A program made the translations under genes and the position numbers. Shown piece by piece: positions 1 through 11,000 of a stretch of DNA of 13,041 nucleotides. The stretch is taken from the NCBI GenBank assembly GCA_028565715.1, contig JAOXYC010177913.1:1-13041 (forward strand), in the 5' to 3' direction. Below the pieces are notes generated by a model, which saw only the letters and a program-made list of their open reading frames with translations, made no database searches and was not told the DNA's origin. Position 1 is the first letter of the stretch; every line of letters begins with the position of its first letter. This DNA is from Phoronis pallida. Taxonomy: Eukaryota > Phoronida > Phoronidae.

Positions 1-1580
1 TCATGCTTATGTCACTACAATTATGCCCCCTAGTGGCACTTCCTCCTATTCGACAAATTGTTGTGATGCACTTTTACTCTAGTTTACTTTGTTCATAAAA
101 GAGATCCCTCTTCGTCGCTTGAAGCACAGGGTGACTCTTCGACATGTTTTTGGCTGGTATCATTGCCCTTCGATTGATATAAATTTAAACAGTTAATAAT
201 CTTTATTTATTCACCACGGGTTTTTCAACTGCATTATACATCTAGTTAGCAACATGGTCACCCACCCATCCCTATTCCCTTGTTAGTTATGTTTTATTGT
301 CTTAACCTGAAAAGCAGCTACGTTACAGTGTTTTGAAAGTAGTTGGCATAGTAGAAAATTGTGAAGCAAATTTATGACGAACAATTAAATTAAATGATAA
401 TGTTAAAGTTATACACCGCTACTTACTCATGTAAAATTATCCACTATTGAATGAGGTCAATTGCGATGGATTTTTTGTTACAAATTGCATCTTTACAATT
501 CATCTGAACAAATGTATACATTTGCTTCTTCCTGAAATCTTTATACAGACGACTAATGTGACTTGATGAAATATCTCGACGGGTCGCCGAGATCAACCAT
601 AACGTATAAACATCGTGTTTTCGAAAAACAATGAAGGTGGAAGCAAGAATTGGCAAAGAAAAATGATCAATTTGTATAAAAGAAACGGATTAAAATGTCA
701 TGTTTCAATGATTGATAATTCTAGATCCTTGTTGTGGCATTTCAAGTCTGGTCCTTACTGCAGGAGATCCGCAGTATCTAGGCCGACAGCTTTGGAAAGC
801 ACCCTAAGGTTAAAACCAAGAAGGGTTGACTGCGAACAGTGCGCGGTAAATCATCAAAAGGGACACCCTGTGCGGGCCTCAATGTGGGCACAATTTTAAT
901 TAAAACGTTAAAACGCCCATTAATCCACAAATTATGGAACGAGCATAGACTTTTTTGACCTCGGTTAGCAGGGAGAAATAACACTGAGTGTAAAAATAAA
1001 CGATTAAACATAATACAGATAACGAACGAATGGATCTCTGCAAAATGTGCGAATGGAAATCGCACTTGAGTTTAAGGTTAAACAGATGACGAAGACAATT
1101 TTGACACTTTCTCTAGTATTTTCTGATTTTATTGAACTCAAAAACTCAAATACTGGACACTTGTAAATCAAGCCGCTAATAAGGCAAACATTATATTTAC
1201 TGAAAAACCATTTTTAGTTTGTAAAATGGTTTTACAATCAATCTATAGTACAACATACATCAAACTAAAATGAAATTTAACTACAGAAATAAAAACATTC
1301 CTAAATTACTCTTAGTGTGCTTTTAAACCCATAAATCATAGTAATGATAACATGAGTCTACGATGATCGGTGATGATAAAGTATATAATAACATAAAACA
1401 CCTTTACACCGGTAGAAAATTCAAAAATCAAAGACACACTAGTTGCTTTCAAACATAAGACGTTCTTCGTCAGGTAAGCACAGCAAAAGTATAAACAATA
1501 AATCAAGAATCAATGTGAAAGAAACCTGCGTCAAAGTGTTGTCATCATTTTGAAAACATACCGACAACACTATTTGAATT
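1..1580. other. Intergenic sequence after the gene's 3' end
   Basis: No exon with supported splice sites or conserved protein is seen. A slightly more GC-rich patch at about 720-890 is open in one frame on each strand, but neither translation resembles a known family. The rest is AT-rich single-copy-looking sequence. Confidence 0.5.
25..37 (-). promoter_or_regulatory. CTCF-like core motif
   Basis: The minus strand reads CCACTAGGGGGCA, matching the known CTCF core CCASYAGRKGGCR at all 13 positions. It lies about 1.5 kb past the gene's 3' end, where a domain boundary element would be plausible. CTCF exists in bilaterians and is absent in several non-bilaterian lineages, so its meaning depends on the host. 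A single motif can occur by chance. Confidence 0.3.
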
Positions 1581-1593
1581 ATGTGTCCGAAAG

Positions 1594-1599
1594 TTTATT
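1594..1599 (-). terminator. Poly(A) signal AATAAA of the membrane protein gene
   Basis: TTTATT on the plus strand reads AATAAA on the minus strand, about 107 bases after the TAA stop. This gives a 3' UTR of roughly 120-140 bases (about 1705 down to 1565-1580). It is the first such signal after the stop. Confidence 0.65.
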
Positions 1600-1705
1600 T
1601 GGAGTGAATACTTAACCATTCACGTACAACTATAGAAGGTGTCAACTTCTTGAGTCAACAACAGGCCTACTAGATTTAATTTAGGAATCCGTAAGAGTCC
1701 TAGAT

Positions 1706-2039
1706 TTAATGCATATCTTCACTCAGTGCTTGCGTTGTCTTTTTTGACGTTTGCAATGGCGGCAAGGTACCTCCCCTGAGGTTGTTAGCGGGTACTACCC
1801 TGGTGTTGTTACCAGGTGCTCGCCGTGAAATTGGTGGAAGGAGTTTGGTGGTGAACTGGATGTTGCCAGATGCTCCGAGGGGACTTGCTCGCACTTCACC
1901 TAATGCTGTCGGCATGGAAGAGCATCTCTCATTATCCTTGTCGGCGGTTGAAGGACAGGCGCTGAATGAAGTAAGGTGTGGTACCTCTGTCAACTCACTA
2001 TCCGATAAAGGTGATGGAGCAACGCATGGCTTTTTGTTT
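1706..2039 (-). CDS. Last coding exon: cytoplasmic tail and stop
   Basis: Encodes the end of codon 709 (ATA, Ile) and residues 710-819, stop TAA at 1708-1706. The acceptor has a strong pyrimidine tract (CTGCCTTGTTTTCCAG) and its phase 2 matches the preceding donor exactly. The tail starts with the basic stop-transfer NKK, is rich in Ser, Thr and Pro, and looks disordered. It has three cysteines and no tyrosine, so tyrosine-based signalling or endocytosis motifs are absent. I recognise no domain. The exon is visibly richer in G and C than its flanks. An open frame on the other strand (1782-2153) is its shadow. Confidence 0.78.
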
Positions 2040-5000
2040 CTGGAAAACAAGGCAGTATCTAATCGTCCATGTTTGAAAAGGTATGCATTAAAAGTAATGA
2101 AACCAATCATATGTGATGGAAATGCCAAGATGCCTTTTTTAATACTTTTCTAAAACTGGAATTACCAGCAAAAATCATGAGGTTCACATGCTGGTTGAAC
2201 ATTCGTCTTTTTGATCAGAACCATTAAATTCCGTTGTGGAACGACGACTTACATTTTGATCGATATTAACGAAATCAGAACAAGAATTCCGATGAATGCT
2301 ATCCCAGCGATTGTTACCCCAACAATGAGACCAATGGACGGTGATGTAGTGATGTTGTTTATCCCCGTGGCAGCAACGGTTGTCATCCAGATCGAAAAAT
2401 CTGATTGAGTAGGGCTCATGCCCGTTCTCCCTTCGGTAGGAGATATAGAATTTGTCGTAGAGTCTGCCTGCGTTGAGATTTCCGTCATACTGGTAGATCT
2501 AGAGGAATCTGACTCTGATGTTTGGACATAGCTTGTTGTTTTTGATGTTGTTTGGACTTTAACTAAAACAAAAAAAGTGTTTCAATGTGTGACTTCATCA
2601 TGGAATCATTTATTGAGGAATCGTTGATTTATTTTTTTTAAAGAAAAAATATCCATCACACGGTTCGTGACATGTTTCACAAGAAAAAAGAACTGATACG
2701 GTTCAAAATTAGAGCCGCTTGTTTGTAGACGAGTTCGAATGTAGTGACATCGTTGCTAATGTTCAAAAATGTAAAAGGTCGTGATTCATAATCATTGTAC
2801 ACTGCTGAAAATCCGAGTGGTGGACATTCCTTATCAAACAGGACCTATGTATGGTAATGGACGAGACACCAATCAATATGGTCTATTGGATAAATAAGTA
2901 TTTCCACAATGTTTTATTTCCTGGTTATTGAGTGTGCTGTTCGGTACATTCGTTATTGCATGCATCTTGAGAAAGGTAATGTCTGGAAATTTAACATAGT
3001 CTTATTAAAATTTCAGCTGTAGAGGGGATATTTGAATGTTTTTTGTTGTTGTTTCAACACTGGCGAGTGAACGTTTTTAACACTTTAACAGTAGTTATTT
3101 TAGTTGGATTACCGTAACCAGTTAATGTTGATTCCATTGTCGGCGTGATATGCATTGTCGTCGAATCCTGATTTTTGAGATGCTATAGTTGGTGCTTGAG
3201 CAGTAGCTAAAGCAAAAAACCGGTATCCCAGCGTTGAATTCCTTAATTCTATCGCATTAACGTTATTCGTTAAGATTCTATTTGCCAGCTTTGCGAAATA
3301 ACAATTATTGTTAAACTTGAAATATCGTATCATAATTTAACTAAACCTACCACACGCAGACATATTGGTTGAACCAACTTCCTCAGTTGTCTTCCCGTCT
3401 GGACATTGAAGGCAGGATGATTGGCCTTGATCAGATTGGTAAAATCCCAAAGCACAATTGAGACATTCTTTCCCGAATCGGTACTCAGTGTGTTGAAATG
3501 AGTATTTCCCCGGCTGGCATATTACTGTAAAACGATCAAGATATTGCCGTCATGCTCTTGTCAAGATCGACATTCAAATTTTATTTTTTCATGTGCATTC
3601 AACAATTGTTGTATTGTCGGCATTGAGTGTCATTCGATTTTGGAAAACGATAGAAAACGCGGGAGGATCGTTTGATGATTTTTTATCTATCTATCTTCCT
3701 GAGTTTTACAACCTTCAACAGTCAATTCTGACCCTTACAGAAAGTTGTAGTGTACTCCCCATTATTTTTGAGACTATTTACCAGTCCTATATATGTTACT
3801 GTAAGAGTAACACAAGTAATCAGACCCAATGGCTCAAAATAAAATTCTGTAAGGCGTAGCTATGATTTTCAGTAGTACTGAGTGTATCGAATACTATTTT
3901 TAGGAGTTAAATGATCAGACACATCGTATCATAATTTTACGATCCTCACCACAAGCGCTCTGGCTTACAGTCCCTCTATCACCAGTTGTGGAACCAGCAT
4001 TGCACTCAAAACAACTCTTTTGACCCTCTTCCGGTTGATAGTATCCTTTAGGACACAATGCACATGCGCTATCACCATTGTAATTGACATTTTGTGTATA
4101 GTACGTACCCGGACGACACTTAACTAGAAACAACAATAATATAGAATGATCGCCCATACAAAGGAAATTTTATTATTTATAATAACTGTTATCGCCTAGC
4201 CCCGCAATTGAGTGCGTGCGCCTGTCTGTGAATACGCGCCTATACGCGGATTGTATAGGCCCATGAGCCTATTTTACGAATAATTTGAGTAGAGCCAGTG
4301 TTATAATTGCAGTTATTGTTTAGTCACTGATGGCCGCCTTATTACTGGAATCGTTAGCAAAAAGTGTCCCTGACCCAACAAGTTCTTTTTAAAATATAAA
4401 AGGTGCGTCTATAGTAACGGCTGTTGAAATTAAAATGTCAAAAGTCTGCCTATATCCGGAGCGCCCGGTTAACATGGGCCTCGTCGCAGAAGATTTAGGC
4501 CCATGCGCCTATTTTGCGGGAATTTGAATTGACAAATTTTGAAAGCAAAATGCATTATTTCCCATAGGCGCATACGCTCAATTGTAGGGCTATACGGTAA
4601 GATACAACAACCATTCAGTTTCACAGTCAGGGGGATACATGAAACAAGTGTTTTCTCTTGGAAGTTTAACCCAGACTGCACTTGACCATCGTTTGGAATA
4701 ACCGTCGAGGCAGTAGTTTTTAAAATAAACACATATATAATCGATATCCAGTATTCCATCATTGATTAAGTATTTGGTGAGCACTGTAAGCAGAGCGCCA
4801 CACTCAAGAGATAAAATGGCTCTGAGTGCGATTGGTGCCGCCAGGCCCATATCCGGGTCGACCACTTTTTCATAACTGATAATATCTTCAGTCAAATCAA
4901 CTTGCAAAATGTACCGGCAAAGGTTGGGAAACGTACCTACAATCAACTGACATTCTGTTCAAGGTGAGTTGCGAACTCTGATCAACTACCAGGTCATCAG

Positions 5001-8000
5001 GATCGAAGAAAGTTTTACTTTATCCTTATCCTCACATGTGCATGTAGGGATAAGGATAATTCATTATAACCGGAAACATTCCTTCCCCAATAACTGATAT
5101 CCGTATTTCACCGGATCTTGGTCACTATCTTCTCGGACACTTCTTAACATTGTTTAATGCCCAAACAAAAAATAACTGTATAAAACTTAATCAGCAGTCT
5201 TTTCACTTTCCATGTCCTAGTGGCGTTTCCAAAAAAAAAAAGAAAATGGCAGAGAAGTAAATTTTCGAACAATCTGACTGATTGAAGAGAATCTGGAAAT
5301 GTGACTGTTTTGATGGTGTATAATCATCTAAGACTGATGCCAAAGACTTTCTTTCTTGTGTGGTGCAGTTTATAGTAAGGGTAATATTATGTTAATGAAT
5401 TTTGATGTTCTTCGTAATCGTAGACCTGAAATGACTGGCATGATCAACCTTTTTACCCCTAAAACTCGTTTGATATTCATCAGCTAATATAAATAATATC
5501 CCTACGCTGTTATCCATGATTCCGGGATTTCCGAAAGAGCGCTCGGAATACATATTAATCATTTGATGAAAATTATGAGATTCAAAATTAACGACATTGC
5601 ACAATCGATTTTTATAAAAATGGCTCTTGCACGACTATGCCACTCTATAATCGTTGCTTACCTCAATTTAAAAAGATTCTGGAACAGTCTGAACTGAAAC
5701 CTTGTTGATATAGGTCTTAAATACAATGTAGGAAATCATAATGATGTTTCAAAAACATAAACAGTATTTCAAAATGTTGGCATTTTATGCATCGGAAACA
5801 TCTGAAATTTTATAAATGAGTGTGATTTGTATTAAAAAGACCGCCCAGTTGGACGGAACCCCTAGTACTTGACAGACGGCATCGTATTACATGTTAAAAT
5901 GAGCCATATTTAGATACTGTAATGAGTGCTCTTGTGTATGACTAATACTATCGAAATGAATGCTTTATTTATTTCTTACCACATAAAGCTCCGCTTAGAT
6001 GGTCTCTTATAAATCCAGTGGTGCAGTTTATTTCGTATGTAAACATTGGGTTAGCGCTGAACGCCGTCCCGTTGATGACAAATGTGACATTACCACTTGA
6101 TAAGAGAGTGTCCGCCTTTTCACTGAGTAAACGAAGGTCCGTTTCGATAGTGTCTACAGTGAAATAACAACATATTAATAGCAAAGAACACCCATGTTTG
6201 TCAATAAAACTGAAACAACGACAATTTTATTGACCAGTCTCACTGGAGGGGCTGAAAAGCGGGGTGTAGAGCGAATTAATGTTTGAAAGGTTAATTTGTT
6301 ATAAGATCAATGCTAATCCGATACACACAAAGGATTACATCGGACGCCAAATTACAAATGTTTAAAGTCGTTGATCAGTTATTGACCAGTGTCATGTCCT
6401 GAAAAGGGCTTGAACAATGCGCATAAATACACAAATCTTTTTGTTGAAAAGTGCACTTTTTTGATTATACCTGAAAAATTGTAGGTAATCTCCGCGACAA
6501 TCTGAACAAACCCTGATGTTTCGCGCTTGTGGCGTAGAAGTGTACTATCCTCAGTCCAACGTTTCTTCCTAAGTGAGTTATCAGTATTAGAACACTTTGC
6601 TTGTACATCTTTGGCAGGACCACCAAGTGTGTCAGACAGTTGTTTAGCTTTCAACTGCACGGAATCAATATTCTCCTTTGTACACTCTAAAGAATCTACA
6701 TCAACAGAGACCTTAAGATTGTGCTCTTGGTCGGAGATGGCTGAAATGTTCAAAATCTCTATCATAGCAAGGAGCCAACAATGAATGGCTCCCTTGGCCC
6801 TGTACCCTTTTTTACTTTAGAATAATTTTAATCGCGACATGTTTCGGTGATTATGTCCACCATTGTCGAACTTAATAGTATAGAATGAGAAGCCAAGGGA
6901 AGGCTGCGTATGAATATACAAATGTGAACTTGTACCTACCATCTACTATCAAGACAAAATGATGAATGGTACATGAACAGCAAACTAGTGCAGCGGGGTT
7001 AAAAATATGAACATTCAATGAAAGGATTGATGCAGATAATTTGAATTGACGAACGTAGTTTTTAAAAAAAATCGTTGACACTACTGCGCTTGTTTGTCAT
7101 TCATGTGCCATTCATCGGTGAATGTAATCACCGAAACATGTCGCGATTGAAAAACTAATGTTTTCAAACGAATACTACTGTTAATCTATAAGATTAAAAC
7201 TCCAAACGTTTCGGGGGTTGCCCTTGATCACTGGATATTGAGTACTGACACAAAATGAAGCAAGCAAATACAAGCATAGAAAAACCCAACAGGGTGCGTA
7301 ATATGGAGTGACAGTAACAGTAATGATAATTTTAATTAACATTAAAATAATTTTGTAACGAAGGGAAATGGCTAGCAAAGCCAGTATCCCTATTTTGTCC
7401 TAAAATATGTGTACCGAACTTTAAATAAAAGATACTTCACGTGTTTTTGCGAAGATGGATTTCGGCGAGGCCACCCTGACCCCCAGAACCCAAGATCGGG
7501 TTCTAAGGGCAACGCCTGAGAAACGTGCTTGCATTTCAAAATGGGTTTGAGTAACGACATAAGATTATAAGATATCTCGAATACTTTTTCATCAAATGTT
7601 ACATTTAAAGATGTCACAAACCTGAACAACCTGGCAAGAAAAACAAGTTATTTCGATGTGTTTGTCCGTTCCAGTACCAATCAGTCTTCGGACCACATTC
7701 ATAAATTCCACCTTTGGGAACAGCGGAACTAAACCCATAACCGCTGTTACAATAAGCAAGGCATGACACAGTCCCATTATTGTCTGTTGAGCAGGATTTC
7801 AATTTACCGTTACGAGGAGCAAAGATTAATCTTTTCGGATTGCAAGCTGTATAAAAAAGACAAAAAAAAAACATAAATTAGTGCATTTTGATTTTTTGAT
7901 TTGTTTACAAATAAATGTGCGCTTTACTGGCAGATTGTGATGAATTTTGAAACGACAGAATATGTATTTATCGCAGGGTTGTCTTTGTTAGGGTAACGCT

Positions 8001-11000
8001 TCGAGCTCGGTTGCAGAGAAAAGACCGTGATGAGTTGAAAATAGGTAATTTATTATGACAAGAAAAATATGTACATGAGTAGGAGGTTAATCTCTGCAAG
8101 ATGGGCACGAGAAAAACTGCCCTCACATAAAAATAGGAGACCCGGGTTTGATTTATATAAGTTTTATCCTGTCACAGTATGTTTTTCTTAACACGATATA
8201 CAGTAACGTTTGTTTTACGAATTAAAAGTAAAAAGATTGATAGACCGACATGTTGAAGGGTATCTCAAAATCTTTTACAATATCGTTACATTTCACAAAA
8301 GTAACCTTGTGTTTACATTTAGCCTCAGTCCTGTATGTAGCCTACTTACTTGGACATGTTGATGGGTTACAGGTCAATGTTTCTTCACTGTCACCAACAC
8401 ACAGTTTTCCTACATTCATAGGTGAAGGACTGTCACAGTACCTCTGTCTTGACCGTTGACCTCCACCACACTGTTTACTGCAAGTTCCCCAATCTCCCCA
8501 AATGCCCCAATTACCATCAACTAAAACAACAAGAAGGCTTTTTGTATCAAGCCTCAACCGAGTTCTGGAAAATTGATATTATTTTGAAAGCAGTCGTTCC
8601 GAAACTTTAAGTGCCCGCGTATCACTATTGTGCGTGGCTTTATTTTCGGCTACTTGTACACTGTGACTAAAAGGTGCAACATACACTTAAATGAAACACA
8701 AAGTACTTAGTTTTGGTTATTTCTCGCTCGGATAAACTAGGCCTGGAAGCATTTTGTTGAACTGGAAAATCTACCCCTGTTGCACTTACAATTCATAGTT
8801 TGGAGATCATGATATCTGGTATCGGAAATATCTTACCTATCTCTGCTTCACAAAACTGTCCGGTGAAATTCGCTTTGCAGACACATTTATATCCGTCTAC
8901 TAGACCAATGCAAGTTGCATTGTTCTCACAGTTGTGTTCACGACAGTCATTGAGAGAACAATTCTTTCCTGGGATCAAAAACAAGGCACATGAATCTACC
9001 ATCTTCAACTGTTTATTGTTTAATGCACAAACTAGCCATAGGGTTGCATATAAACAAACAATCCGCGCATTAATAACAAGGAGTGACAAAACAATTAACA
9101 TATCACTACGCCAGAGTGAGAGACTCGTCTGAGCAACGTGATACCACTAGCTTGATCCGGTAATCATTACAATCACTACCAATAGTTCTGTAACTGAGTT
9201 CGTCACAGACCTCTTTACAAGCATTATTGTTTGACAAATTTAATGGAGGTGAAACGGGTAGAAAGTTATACTAGACTAGCAGAGAGCAAACATGAAGTCC
9301 ACACAATGTCCCGGAGACATTTTACACGATCACAGAATCGTGCTTCTCAGAATGTTTTTTAACAAATCTGTGTCACTGACCACTGTGTTTTATGTAGAGA
9401 ATTTCTCTGAATCAACTAGTAAGTTCCTCTATTGTCATGATCCAAAACTTGTGTGTTGTCCCAATCAATAATATGGAAAACACACAAGTTTTGGATCATG
9501 ACAACGATAGAGGAACTTAGTTGATTCAGAGAAAGTCTCTACATAAAACAGGCTGGTAAACATTCAATGAATCGAGAAATTGGCCAGTTTCAACTTCCAG
9601 ATTTTTATAATGAAGCGATTCGCCGTCCCAATATATTCCTACGCCCAAATTATATGCCCAAAGCATCGTCCAACCAACAGAGTACATCAGTTCTGAAGAA
9701 ACCCCTTGACCGAGTGGGTGAAAATATCAAACGTGAGTAAATTTAGACGACTTGGACAAAAGAAAATGTTATACAAATGAGCCCGGACATTTTCACATAC
9801 CTTGATATCCGAGTGTACAGCTACATTCATAGTCGGTACCGTTGTTGAAGCACGTGCCATTATTTTGACAAGGATGCTGATCACATGGAGGTGGGGCTAC
9901 AATAAGTCTCAGAGTGAAGACATGTTTATTTGAAGTTGACAAGACATTAGTCAATTGGTTTGTTGAGTTTTTATCTGCCGTTATTTAAACACTGACATTA
10001 TCGTTTTTATTAGCGTATACATAGCGGATTTGCGAATGTTAGAGCGCATGCGCTGTACATGCACGACTGCTGGGTTATTTGTATAGTTTGCAAGTAAGAA
10101 GCACGAGTCACATTATTTTGAAGTAAATTTATTTTTTCGAAAAAGCTTTTGACAACAACTTCCACAATGCAAGATTCAAAATGGTAAATTTGCAACCCCC
10201 TTCTTATGTTAGACTTAAAAATCTAAAACAATGCAATTATAATAATGTTCTCTTCCATGAAGACAACTATGGCAGATGAAGGCAGATACTCACGTGGACA
10301 CGTTTGGTTGTTGCATATTCTTTCCTCATGAACTTGCTCTAAACAGTCATTGCCGCCGTGTGCCGGGGGAGGATTGTCACATGACCTATTTCTGGATTGC
10401 TTACCACCGTTGCAGGTTTGGGAACATATTGACCAAACGGACCATGGGCCAACACCACCATTCACTAAGAAATTAATTGTGTTTTAATTTATCTTCTAGC
10501 TCTTGTTAGTGAACAATTCATGGTTTACTCATTATGAAACAGTACAGAAATATCGCTTCTTTAATACCTACAGAAGTGGAAAAGCATCAAGATCAAGGCA
10601 AAGAACATTCGACGCATTATTGGAACACACACATCAAAACAACAACATCAGTTCCAGGACTGTTAGCCATCTAAGCCTCTCTACGAAATATCAAGTTTGC
10701 AAAGACAGTTATAAAGCCTATACTGGAGGATTGAATATACTTGGCAGATTATATCCCAATATGGCTGATGTTTGCGGCAGTTGATCGCCCATGTAGAACG
10801 ACCTGCTCGAGCACCTGAATTTTCAAGATTTTATTGTATCACTTCATTTTAGTTATCATTTAACCTAAACTTTTATTTCTGTAATATTTTTGTTGTAATT
10901 CAGCCAATAGGCTGCCAGAATTTTAATAAACATTATTATTATTACCGTATACCGTATAACCCCGCAATTGAGCGCATGCGCCTATATGCGAAATGCATTT

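Larger units (their letters stand above)
4124..5979 (-). other. Large intron before GCC2 repeat 1
   Basis: Intron of 1856 bases, phase 1, the longest in the window. It holds a MITE (4190-4599), a short palindrome (5020-5059), an A-rich run near 5231, and one copy of the word CCGAAAGAGCGC (5531-5542) also found near 11804-11936. A minus-strand frame at 4590-4946 was examined and not accepted as an exon. 5600-5979 shows nothing. Confidence 0.75.

Noticed and set aside
615-1065. Overlapping plus and minus open frames in a slightly GC-richer patch
   Set aside because: No family resemblance, and no convincing splice or start context.
1782-2153. Plus-strand open frame of 123 residues
   Set aside because: It is the antisense shadow of the GC-richer cytoplasmic-tail exon; that exon has matching splice phases and a stop.
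2249-2251. TAA directly after the membrane helix as the real stop
   Set aside because: It lies within a perfect GTAAGT donor whose phase matches a strong acceptor and a long open tail; kept only as a possible intron-retention product.
4590-4946. Minus-strand open frame of 118 residues in the large intron
   Set aside because: No recognisable domain. Inserting it would break the clean join from the cleavable domain to GCC2 repeat 1, and it abuts the decayed MITE copy B.
6872-7378. Minus-strand hydrophobic open frames suggesting small membrane proteins
   Set aside because: They lie in and next to a MITE inside an intron; the hydrophobicity reflects T-rich codons.
8800-9132. Plus-strand open frames opposite EGF-b2 (and 11904-12218 opposite EGF-b1)
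   Set aside because: Their similarity to each other only reflects the duplicated EGF exons on the minus strand.
10503-10784. Plus-strand open frame as an independent nested gene
   Set aside because: No domain or promoter is evident, and the retroelement-like ATT tail after it makes element debris more likely.
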